From assembly GCA_900315505.1 (NCBI GenBank), contig OMZG01000001.1, forward strand, positions 186,001 to 250,000: DNA of 64,000 nt. The letters are read 5' to 3'. This document shows positions 1-8,900 of this stretch, piece by piece (within the stretch, counting starts at the first letter, position 1; each line of letters begins with the position of its first letter). The position numbers were made by a program, and so were the translations under genes. Source of the DNA: an uncultured Lachnospiraceae bacterium. GTDB lineage: Bacteria; Bacillota; Clostridia; Lachnospirales; Lachnospiraceae. The notes beneath the pieces are model-generated. The model had not been told where the DNA came from. It ran no database searches and saw only the letters and a program-made list of their open reading frames with translations.

Positions 1-2645
1 TGTATCTGGATTTCTTCGAGAGCAAGGGACATCTCGTAATGAAGAGCTTTTCACTTGTACCACACAATGATGATTCGCTTCTTCTGATAAATGCAGGAAT
101 GGCACCGCTGAAGCCATACTTCACAGGCCAGGAGATACCGCCAAGGCGCAGAGTCACCACCTGCCAGAAATGCGTGCGTACAGGAGATATAGAGAATGTA
201 GGAAAGACCGCAAGGCATCTGACCTTCTTCGAGATGCTCGGAAATTTCTCCTTCGGTGATTATTTCAAGAGAGAAGCCATCCACTGGTCATGGGAGTTCC
301 TGACACAGGTACTGAAGCTCGACCCGGAGAGGCTCTATCCGTCGATATATGGTGAGGATGATGAGGCATTCGAGATCTGGAACAAGGAGATCGGAGTGCC
401 TGCAGAGAAAATATACAGATTCTACCGTGATCCGAAGACCGGCGAGTGTGACAATTTCTGGGAGCATGGCGCAGGACCGTGTGGACCGTGCTCAGAGATC
501 TATTACGACAGAGGACCTCAGCATGGCAATGGACCGGAGGATGTCATGGGCGGCGAAGGCGACCGTTTCATGGAGGTGTGGAACAATGTATTCACACAGT
601 TCTACAATGACGGTCATGGCAATTATTCTGAGCTTAAGCAGAAGAATATCGATACCGGAATGGGACTCGAGAGACTTGCAGTCATCATGCAGGATGTCGA
701 TTCAGTATTCGATATCGATACGATGAAGGCTATCCGTGATGCAGTCTGTGCGCTTTCAGGAAAGACATACGAGACTAATGACAAGGATGATGTGTCTATC
801 AGACTCATCACAGATCATATCAGATCCACTACATTCATGATCAGTGACGGTATCCTTCCTTCGAACGAGGGACGTGGATATGTGCTGAGACGTCTGATCA
901 GACGTGCAGCCCGTCATGGCAGAATGCTTGGCATCAAGGGCGAGTTCATGGGTAAGCTCGCAGATGTGGTGATCAGGGAGAGCCATGACGGATATCCTGA
1001 GCTTCTCGAGAAGCAGGAATTCATCAAGAGAGTCCTGACAGAAGAAGAGCACAAGTTCAATGCTACTATCGATCAGGGACTTGCAATCCTTTCAGACCTT
1101 GAGGATGATCTCGCTAAGAAGGGCGAGAAGACCCTTGCAGGAAAGGATGCATTCAGGCTCTATGATACATATGGCTTCCCTGTAGACCTGACTAATGAGA
1201 TCCTTGAGGAGAAGGGCTTCTCGGTAGATATGGACGGATTCAGGGCTGCAATGGATGAGCAGAGGCAGAAGGCCCGTGATGCCCGTAAGACATCAAACTA
1301 CATGGGCAAGGCTGCTACAGTATATGATGATATCGACAAGACTCTTACAACAGAGTTCGTAGGATACGATACTCTTCATACCACAGCGAAGATCACCTGC
1401 ATGACCACAGAGGTCAATCCTGCTGAAGACAAGTACGGCGAGATCGTGACATCCCTTTCCAATGGAGATAAGGGAACCATCATTACAGATGTGACACCAT
1501 TCTATGGCACAATGGGTGGACAGGTCGGAGATACCGGTGAGATCCGCACGGATAATGGTGTATTTACAGTTACAGATACCATCCGCCTTCTCGGTGGAAG
1601 GGTAGGCCATGTGGGATACGTCTCAGATGGATATGTTTCCCAGGAGGAGCCTGTGGAGCTTTCTGTAGATGCTGACAGAAGAGCACTCATCTGCCGCAAC
1701 CACTCGGCTACACATCTGCTTCAGAGGGCACTCCGTGATGTACTTGGCGAGCACGTGCAGCAGGCTGGTTCATATCAGGATGACAAGGAGCTCCGCTTCG
1801 ACTTCACACATTTCTCAGCGCTCACACCTGATGAGCTGTCAGAGGTCGAGAGGCTTGTCAATGAGCGTATCCATGCAGGTGTCGATGTAGTGACAGAGGT
1901 CATGAGCCTTGAGGATGCTAAGAAGACAGGTGCAATGGCACTCTTTGGCGAGAAGTACGGCGAGAAGGTAAGAGTCGTAAAGATGGGAGACTATTCTACA
2001 GAGCTCTGTGGTGGTACCCATGTGAAAAATACATCTGAGATCGGTGCGATCAAGATCCTCTCAGAGACAGGTGTATCAAGCGGTGTGAGACGTATCACAG
2101 CACTGACATCTGACAACATCCTGACCTATTACAAGGATATGGAGGATAAGCTGAATGAGGTTCTTGCCGCATTGAAGACTCCTCTGAATGGTGCAGTAGC
2201 AAAGGTAGAGTCACTCCAGAATGAAATAAAGGCTCTGAAGAGTGAGAATGAGTCGCTGAAGAGCAACGCTGCCAAGGATGCACTCGGAGACATAGATGCA
2301 GATACGAAGGAGATTAAGGGCGTGAGGTTCTATGCAAAGGCTCTTAAGGGAGTCGGAGGCAATGACCTGCGTAATGTCGGCGACCAGATCAAGGATAAGC
2401 TCGGGGACGGTGTTATCTTCCTTGCTTCCGATAATGATGGCAAGGTAGCACTTCTGTCAATGGCTACGGATGCAGCAGTGAAGAAGGGTGCTCATGCAGG
2501 CAATCTGATTAAGGCAGTCGCACAGATCGTTGGTGGCGGCGGCGGTGGACGTCCGCAGATGGCTCAGGCCGGAGGAAAGGATGCATCGAAGATTCCTGAT
2601 GCAATAGCAGAAGCAGAGAAGGTACTTGAAGGCCAGATTCAGTAA
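1..2645 (+). CDS. alaS: Alanine--tRNA ligase, 5' end outside window
   Basis: Charges tRNA-Ala with alanine and edits mischarged Ser/Gly; cytoplasmic. The frame is open to the window edge: the first full codon is at position 3 and reads YLDFFESKGHLV before the ATG at 39. That ATG is therefore internal and only a few tens of N-terminal residues are missing. The catalytic class II domain opens with the family's SFSLVPHND and NAGMAPLKPYF signatures. The editing-domain zinc ligands are visible as HSATH and, further on, CGGTH. The C-terminal DHHA1 region ends with the glycine-rich GGGGGGRPQMAQAGGKD signature. A T-box leader is common for this gene in Firmicutes but would lie upstream of the window. 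The gene is followed 15 bases later by an unknown protein with its own SD. Confidence 0.97.
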   Translation, partial: YLDFFESKGHLVMKSFSLVPHNDDSLLLINAGMAPLKPYFTGQEIPPRRRVTTCQKCVRTGDIENVGKTARHLTFFEMLGNFSFGDYFKREAIHWSWEFLTQVLKLDPERLYPSIYGEDDEAFEIWNKEIGVPAEKIYRFYRDPKTGECDNFWEHGAGPCGPCSEIYYDRGPQHGNGPEDVMGGEGDRFMEVWNNVFTQFYNDGHGNYSELKQKNIDTGMGLERLAVIMQDVDSVFDIDTMKAIRDAVCALSGKTYETNDKDDVSIRLITDHIRSTTFMISDGILPSNEGRGYVLRRLIRRAARHGRMLGIKGEFMGKLADVVIRESHDGYPELLEKQEFIKRVLTEEEHKFNATIDQGLAILSDLEDDLAKKGEKTLAGKDAFRLYDTYGFPVDLTNEILEEKGFSVDMDGFRAAMDEQRQKARDARKTSNYMGKAATVYDDIDKTLTTEFVGYDTLHTTAKITCMTTEVNPAEDKYGEIVTSLSNGDKGTIITDVTPFYGTMGGQVGDTGEIRTDNGVFTVTDTIRLLGGRVGHVGYVSDGYVSQEEPVELSVDADRRALICRNHSATHLLQRALRDVLGEHVQQAGSYQDDKELRFDFTHFSALTPDELSEVERLVNERIHAGVDVVTEVMSLEDAKKTGAMALFGEKYGEKVRVVKMGDYSTELCGGTHVKNTSEIGAIKILSETGVSSGVRRITALTSDNILTYYKDMEDKLNEVLAALKTPLNGAVAKVESLQNEIKALKSENESLKSNAAKDALGDIDADTKEIKGVRFYAKALKGVGGNDLRNVGDQIKDKLGDGVIFLASDNDGKVALLSMATDAAVKKGAHAGNLIKAVAQIVGGGGGGRPQMAQAGGKDASKIPDAIAEAEKVLEGQIQ

Positions 2646-2660
2646 ATATAAGGAGAACAG

Positions 2661-4763
2661 ATGGCGGGGCTTACGAACTGGACCGCAGGGTCCGTGATAT
2701 TAAAGGGAACAGATACAGCTGACTCTCTGCTGATCCTGATCAAAGGATCGGTAGAGGTAGTGATAAGCGATGTCACTGTATCAATGTCACCGGGTAGTAT
2801 TCTGGGACTCGGAGTGGGACCGGGAGAGGTGTATGGCTGTGATTACAGGGTGAAGACCGACTGCGCTACATACGCCTGTCCATATACCGCAGATGAGGGG
2901 CTTGAATCTATTTTCACAGAGTATGCAAAGCTTGCCCCGACCATGACCCAGCAGGCTGTGCGTAATGCTCATAAGTCATACAACGCCCTTCTTGAGCTTC
3001 TTGAGGCGGCGAAGGCACAGTACTCGGCTGTGATGAGCAGACTCCAGGCTTATCCTGATCTGTGCAGGAAGACCGGTGATCCGATAAATGACTATTCGGC
3101 ACTGTCATCCTTTCCAAAGCCGCCAGAGGACACAGGTATTGACGGTTGGAGAGTCAATTTCATCAAGAGTCTTATTTCGCTTGAAAATAAAAAGGATGAG
3201 CTGCTTACGAACCGTTCGGGCCTCTCGATAGGCCTTACGGGTATGGCAGTTGACTTCATAAAGGATGTCCGTTCGAAGATTTCAGAGGTTGAGAAATACA
3301 GGAAGGATCTGAAGACTGCCTCAACAGAATTCATGATGGTTTTTTCGGCGCTCAGCTCGAAGAAGACCGCTCTGGCATCAGGAGGCGGAGAGGATCTGTC
3401 CTCGCTTACGGGGCTTTTTGACAGGATACTCCTATATTCGAAGCTTCCGGCAGATCAGACCACAGAGATCCGTGAGGCAATGCAGGAGTATAAGTCGATA
3501 AGTGACCGCTACGGTATTTCTGATGATATCAGAAAGATCAGACGCCGTCTGTCAAATGCATTTTATCCGCTGTATGAGGCAGTTCTCATGCAGTCAATCA
3601 AGGAAAGAAATATCCCTATATATGTCAAGCTGTTCCTTATGTTCGGGCTACTCGATGAGACGCTCGTGACACAGGAGGAGCTGCAGACTCTGTATGGCTT
3701 TGCCTCATCCTACAGACCTGATCCTAAGGGCCATGTGATGTGTGCTTATGAATGGCTGTACAGGATATATTCACTCCAGGAGGAACCGTCGAGAAACGAA
3801 TTCGATATGGATTATCCTGCATACCTGCGTGAGCAGAAGAATAATGGTGATATCACCGCCGAGCAGGAAAAGAAGCTTCTGAACAGCGCAAGAAACAGAC
3901 TCCATTTCGAATTGTCGAATATGTTTATTCTGGGTAACCGAATGACCTTCGGACGTATCAGTGTTTTCGAGCCTGTATTCGATGATGTAAATGTCATCGG
4001 TTCTATGGAGAGAGGCTATCTGCACGCAGACAGGATAAATGAAGAGCTGAATCAGTTAACAGACAGGGATTTCAGCATTTTTTACAGAAATGATATCTAC
4101 TCGAATCCTGATCAGAATATCACCCAGCTGCCAATTCACAGGGAGTTCCGTCCGAACTTCATCCTGATGCCTGTCATGGGCTCGAGATTTGCACTCTGGC
4201 AGGAGATCGAAGGAAAAAAGAGGCAGTCGAGTGCGAGAGTCCTCGTGCCTGTCATCATGTCAGAAGATATTCCTACAGCCATGACAAAGCTGTGCGGAGA
4301 GTTCCGCTGGGAGATGTGCAAGACCGAGCAGGGAGTCCACTGGAACGACATGAGGGACCCTTCACTTACGGCTGAGTACACGGATTATCTCCAGTTCTAC
4401 AAGAAGAATTCCATGATAACTGCAGATATCAAGGAGAAGATCAAGAGCGAGCTGAAGAAGCATAATAATAATTACAAGGCTGTATTTGTGGCTGATTACA
4501 CTGATTATATCAGGTTCGAGAGCAACGGTTCACTGCGTCTTCTTAAGAACGCGCGTGAGATCCTCGCTAAGTACTGCCCGTTCTCAGGCAAGGCAAAGGA
4601 GCTGCTGTCGGATAATCCGCAGTACAAGCCATATATCGAGCGCTTCAATAATCATGAGGCCAGGGATCGCCGTATCATCGCGCTTACTATTAAGCGTTTC
4701 GAGAAGGAAGGCATAGAGGTACCTCAGGAGCTTAAGGATGAAGTGACCTATCTTAGTCACTGA
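2661..4763 (+). CDS. Unknown protein with cyclic-nucleotide-binding-like N-terminal domain
   Basis: Function not recognised. A 700-residue protein with no signal peptide or membrane segment. Residues about 5–65 resemble the beta-roll of cNMP-binding/Crp-type domains (AGSVILKGTDTADSLLILIKGSVEV, then a SMSPGSILGLG turn). The arginine-bearing phosphate-binding cassette of true cAMP binders is not evident, so ligand binding is uncertain. The rest is long, charged and mainly helical, with no DNA-binding helix-turn-helix that I can see, unlike Crp regulators. The SD AAGGAG is well placed before the ATG. It lies 15 bases after alaS and is probably co-transcribed with it. The next gene, rpsU, has its own promoter. 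Confidence 0.75.
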   Translation: MAGLTNWTAGSVILKGTDTADSLLILIKGSVEVVISDVTVSMSPGSILGLGVGPGEVYGCDYRVKTDCATYACPYTADEGLESIFTEYAKLAPTMTQQAVRNAHKSYNALLELLEAAKAQYSAVMSRLQAYPDLCRKTGDPINDYSALSSFPKPPEDTGIDGWRVNFIKSLISLENKKDELLTNRSGLSIGLTGMAVDFIKDVRSKISEVEKYRKDLKTASTEFMMVFSALSSKKTALASGGGEDLSSLTGLFDRILLYSKLPADQTTEIREAMQEYKSISDRYGISDDIRKIRRRLSNAFYPLYEAVLMQSIKERNIPIYVKLFLMFGLLDETLVTQEELQTLYGFASSYRPDPKGHVMCAYEWLYRIYSLQEEPSRNEFDMDYPAYLREQKNNGDITAEQEKKLLNSARNRLHFELSNMFILGNRMTFGRISVFEPVFDDVNVIGSMERGYLHADRINEELNQLTDRDFSIFYRNDIYSNPDQNITQLPIHREFRPNFILMPVMGSRFALWQEIEGKKRQSSARVLVPVIMSEDIPTAMTKLCGEFRWEMCKTEQGVHWNDMRDPSLTAEYTDYLQFYKKNSMITADIKEKIKSELKKHNNNYKAVFVADYTDYIRFESNGSLRLLKNAREILAKYCPFSGKAKELLSDNPQYKPYIERFNNHEARDRRIIALTIKRFEKEGIEVPQELKDEVTYLSH

Positions 4764-4861
4764 TACCAGGCAGAATATTCTTCTGAAGATTCTTAGTATA
4801 TTGGCAGTTGTGGGATTCCTTCCACTGACAGACTGAATACGCGTGAAAATTGAAAAAAAGC

Positions 4862-4889
4862 TTGACATATCTCCTGTAAGTGGTAAAAT
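4862..4889 (+). promoter_or_regulatory. Sigma-A type promoter for rpsU
   Basis: TTGACA (4862–4867), a 16-base spacer and TAAAAT (4884–4889), ending 52 bases before the rpsU GTG. This is a near-consensus housekeeping promoter. The 178-base gap that contains it shows nothing else I can support. Confidence 0.8.
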
Positions 4890-4941
4890 ATCAGTTGCGT
4901 GAGTTTTCACAATCCCAACACTGGAGGGAGGTAGAGCAAGA

Positions 4942-5118
4942 GTGGCAAGCGTTATCGTTAAAGAGAACGAATCATTAGACAGTGCACTTCGCAGATTCAA
5001 GCGTAACTGTGCTAAGGCAGGTATCCAGCAGGAGATCCGCAAGAGAGAGCACTATGAGAAGCCAAGCGTCAGACGCAAGAAGAAGTCTGAGGCTGCCAGA
5101 AAGCGTAAGTACAACTAA
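4942..5118 (+). CDS. rpsU: 30S ribosomal protein bS21
   Basis: Small-subunit protein that assists recognition of the mRNA start. It is 58 residues and begins with GTG. The translation starts [20 protein letters not shown] and ends in the arginine/lysine-rich tail [13 protein letters not shown], a full-length match to the bS21 family. The SD GGAGGGAGG lies upstream. It has its own consensus promoter and a strong terminator 44 bases after the stop, so it is largely a single-gene unit. Confidence 0.97.
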   Translation: MASVIVKENESLDSALRRFKRNCAKAGIQQEIRKREHYEKPSVRRKKKSEAARKRKYN

Positions 5119-5162
5119 GGCTGGCTAATGTTTCTTAGCTACATCAGTTAAGGGATAGAATC

Positions 5163-5191
5163 AGAGAAGGATGCAGGTCCTTCTCTTTTTT
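5163..5191 (+). terminator. Rho-independent terminator after rpsU
   Basis: A perfect 9-bp stem AGAGAAGGA / TCCTTCTCT with a 6-base loop runs directly into a T-tract. It ends one base before the longest possible Nudix frame, which supports the later Nudix start. Confidence 0.9.
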
Positions 5192-5231
5192 AATGCGAAT
5201 GCACTGCGAAATGACGAAAGGAAAAAAGAAA

Positions 5232-5768
5232 ATGTCAGAACACCCGGAGAGAATAGGCATACACAAGGTATATACCGGTGCTGTGATAAATGTATATCAG
5301 GATGATATACAGCTGCCGGATGGCAGGGTAGAGAAATGGGACTTCGTGGAACATCCGATGGGAGCAGCCTGCGTGGTACCGGTGACAAAAGAAGGAAAGA
5401 TAGTGCTCGTCCGCCAGTACCGCCCGGCGCTGGATCGTTATACACTTGAACTCCCGGCAGGAAAGCGTGATTCACTGACAGAGGATACTCTAATCACGGC
5501 CCAGAGAGAGCTCTCGGAGGAGACAGGTTATACATCCGATAACTGGTCAAAGCTCCTGGCACTTAAGACCACGGTCGCATTCTGCAATGAATTCGTAGAC
5601 GTATATCTGGCACAGGATGTAGAGAAGACAAGCGGCCAGCATCTTGATCCGGATGAGGATATAGATATACAGGAGTATGATCCCGACTGGATCAAAGAGC
5701 AGATGTACGCAGGTAAGATACAGGACGGAAAGACCGTAGCCGGTGTGATGGCATATCTGGCAAAATAA
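5232..5768 (+). CDS. Nudix hydrolase, probable ADP-ribose pyrophosphatase
   Basis: Predicted to hydrolyse ADP-ribose or a related nucleoside diphosphate sugar to AMP plus a phosphosugar (NudF-like housekeeping role). At 178 residues it is typical for the family. The Nudix box is visible as the glycine of PAGKRD, then E, then RELSEETGY. Compared with the canonical GX5EX7REUXEEXGU it carries one extra residue in the first spacer. The start chosen is MSEHPERIG, because AAAGGA lies about 9 bases ahead of it. The longer frame from 5193 would begin against the terminator T-tract. It could depend on read-through from rpsU, since I see no promoter in the short gap. Confidence 0.88.
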   Translation: MSEHPERIGIHKVYTGAVINVYQDDIQLPDGRVEKWDFVEHPMGAACVVPVTKEGKIVLVRQYRPALDRYTLELPAGKRDSLTEDTLITAQRELSEETGYTSDNWSKLLALKTTVAFCNEFVDVYLAQDVEKTSGQHLDPDEDIDIQEYDPDWIKEQMYAGKIQDGKTVAGVMAYLAK

Positions 5769-5822
5769 ATCATTAAAATAGAGCACGCAATGAGCCGATA
5801 ATGCATTTTTTCACGTACACAG

Positions 5823-5851
5823 TTGACATCATCGCGCTTTGTGATTAGAAT
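5823..5851 (+). promoter_or_regulatory. Promoter for gltB
   Basis: TTGACA (5823–5828), a 17-base spacer and TAGAAT (5846–5851). It predicts a leader of about 135 bases before gltB. That leader contains a small AAAGT/ACTTT hairpin and a T-run at about 5926–5932 without a convincing terminator stem, plus an inverted repeat close to the start codon. Confidence 0.8.
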
Positions 5852-5947
5852 AAGAACAATTGAACAGCAGAAAGTCAATGGGGACTTCAAAGTGGCACTT
5901 TCTAAGTGTCTTGCTTGACGTCTCCTTTTTTTCTTGCTGAAAATAAA

Positions 5948-5975
5948 TTGTCAAACTATTTGAATTGTCTGACAA
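5948..5975. promoter_or_regulatory. Inverted repeat in gltB leader, possible operator
   Basis: Arms TTGTCA and TGACAA are separated by 16 bases and end 18 bases before the gltB ATG. The position suits an operator or an RNA structure acting on translation. No known binding site (GltC, TnrA, glutamine riboswitch) is clearly matched, so this is only a candidate. Confidence 0.3.
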
Positions 5976-5993
5976 CAATGGAAAGGAAAAGTT

Positions 5994-8900
5994 ATGGCAA
6001 ATCCAGGAGAAGAAAGGCTCGCAAAGCCGGAAGGCCTCTATGATCCACAGTTCGAGCATGACAGCTGCGGAATCGGAGCAGTCGTAAGCATCAAAGGGAT
6101 AAGGACTCACAAGACCGTATCCGATGCATTAAAGATTGTAGAAAACCTTGAGCACAGAGCCGGAAAAGATGCAAGCGGCACCACAGGTGACGGAGTAGGA
6201 ATCCTGCTTCAGATCTCGCATAAATTTTTCAAAAAGGCAGCAGCAGAGATCGGCATCGAGCTTAAGGAGGAAGGCGACTACGGAGTAGGAATGTTTTTCC
6301 TGCCGACAGAGGAGCTTCAGCGTAAGCGTGTCCAGAAGATGTTTGAGATCATAGCCGAGAAGGAAGGCGTGCCGTTCCTTGGCTGGAGAGATGTCCCGGT
6401 GAAGACCGGGATCCTCGGAGACCTTGCGAAGTCCACCATGCCATATATGGCACAGGCATTCGTAGGAAGACCTGAGGGAGTCGAGAAGGGACTGCCGTTC
6501 GACAGGAAGCTCTATGTAGTCCGCCGTGTATTCGAGCAGACATGTGAAGAGAGTGCGTATGTAGCCTCACTTTCATCGAGAACCATCGTATATAAGGGCA
6601 TGATGCTCGTGAACCAGCTGCGTACCTTCTATGGTGATCTCACAGACCCTGATTATGAGGTAGCGATCGCCATCGTACATTCACGTTTCTCAACGAATAC
6701 GAACCCGAGCTGGGAGCGTGCCCATCCGAACAGATACATCGTGCATAACGGTGAGATCAATACCATCAAGGGAAATGCGGACAAGATGCTCTCCCGTGAG
6801 GAGACGATGTACTCAGAGTATCTCGAGGAGGATATGTCGAAGATCATACCGGTCGTAAATGCGAATGGTTCGGATTCAGCCATGCTTGATAATACCCTCG
6901 AGTTCCTGATGATGAACGGTATGCCGCTTCCTCTTGCAGTCATGATCACGATCCCTGAACCATGGGCGAATAACCGTGCAATGGATGAGAAGAGAAAGGA
7001 TTTCTACGAGTATTATGCAACGATGATGGAGCCTTGGGACGGACCTGCATCTATCATTTTCTCAGATGGAGATATCATGGGAGCAGTCCTCGACCGTAAC
7101 GGCCTGCGTCCATCGAGATACTATGTGACAGACGATGATTACCTGATCCTGTCATCAGAGGTCGGTGTGCTTCCTGTAGATGAGAGCCATATAGTAAAGA
7201 AGGATCGTCTGATGCCGGGCAGAATGCTTCTCGTAGATACGAAGCAGAAGAGACTCATCGATGACAAGGAAGTAAAGGATATGTACGCTTCCCGCCATCC
7301 ATTCGGTGAGTGGCTTGACCAGAATCTCGTAAATCTCTCAGATGTACCTATCCCGAACAGACCGGTGCCTGAGAATAGTAAGTCTGACAGACAGAGGCTC
7401 CTGAAGGCCTTTGGCTATTCATATGAAGATGTCCGTGAGGGCATCATGCCGATGGCAGAGAACGGAACCGAGTCGATCGGAGCAATGGGAGTTGATACTC
7501 CGCTTGCAGTGCTTTCGAATCAGCACAGGCCGCTGTTCGACTATTTCAAGCAGCTGTTCGCACAGGTTACGAACCCGCCTATCGATTCGATAAGAGAAAA
7601 AATAGTTACTTCCACCACAATTTTCCTCGGAACTGCGGGAAACGTGCTGAAGGAAGACGCCAGGAACTGTAATCTCCTGAGAATCAATCATCCGATCCTT
7701 TCTGATACAGATCTTCTCCGCATCAGGTATATGGACAGACCGGGATTCAAGGTAGAGACAATACCTATTACATATTACAAGAACACGTCTCTCGAGAAGG
7801 CTATCGAGCATCTTTTCGTAGAGGCAGACAGAGCATACAGAGACCGTGCAAATATCCTGATCCTTAGCGACAGAGGCGTGGATGAGAACCATGTGGCAAT
7901 CCCTTCACTCCTTGCAGTATCAGCGCTCCAGCAGCATCTGGTACGAACGAAGAAGAGAACCCGTCTCTCACTCGTGCTTGAAAGCGGTGAGCCAAGAAAT
8001 GTACATCATTTCGCAACTCTCCTGGGCTTCGGTGCATCGGCCATCAATCCTTATCTGGCACATGAGAGTATCCACCAGCTGATAGAGGAAGGAACCCTCA
8101 AGAAGGATTACTACGCAGCCTGCAAAGCTTATGATGATGCCATTCTTTCAGGTATTGTAAAGATAGCTTCCAAGATGGGAATCTCAACCATCCAGTCATA
8201 TCAGGGTGCCAAGATCTTCGAGGCTGTGGGAATCGATCGTTCTGTGATCGACAGATATTTCACAGGAACGACTTCACCTATCGGCGGAATCACTCTTGAC
8301 GATATTGCAAAGGATGTAGAGTATCGTCATGACAAGGCTTTCGATCCACTTGAACTCAGAGAAGATACTACTCTTGATTCAAGCGGCTATCACAAGATGC
8401 GTTCAGGAAAAGAAGAGCATCTGTACAATCCGAATACGATCCATCTCCTCCAGAAATCCACCTGGACTGGAGATTATCAGCTGTTCAAGCAGTATGAGGA
8501 CGAGGTGGAAAGAGAAGACAGTGTCAAGAATCTTCGCGGACTCCTTGATTTCAGATATCCGAAGAAGGGAATTCCTCTTTCAGAGGTAGAGCCTGCAAGC
8601 TCGATCATGAGAAGGTTCAAGACAGGTGCAATGAGCTACGGTTCTATTTCCCGTGAAGCCCATGAGACACTCGCTATCGCCATGAACATGATCCACGGCA
8701 AGTCAAATACCGGTGAAGGCGGTGAGGAGGAAGACCGCCTGACAGTAGGTGCAGATGGACTGAACCGCTGCTCAGCGATAAAGCAGGTAGCAAGCGGACG
8801 TTTCGGCGTGACATCTGTATATCTGAATTCTGCACAGGAGATTCAGATCAAGATGGCACAGGGAGCCAAGCCTGGTGAAGGCGGACACCTTCCAGGAAAG

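Noticed and set aside
39..41. ATG at 39 as the alaS start
   Set aside because: The frame stays open to the window edge and the residues before it match the AlaRS N-terminus (FFESKGHLV), so the true start is outside the window.
5926..5932. Attenuator in the gltB leader
   Set aside because: A T-run is present, but the sequence just before it makes only a 3-bp stem, too weak for a terminator.
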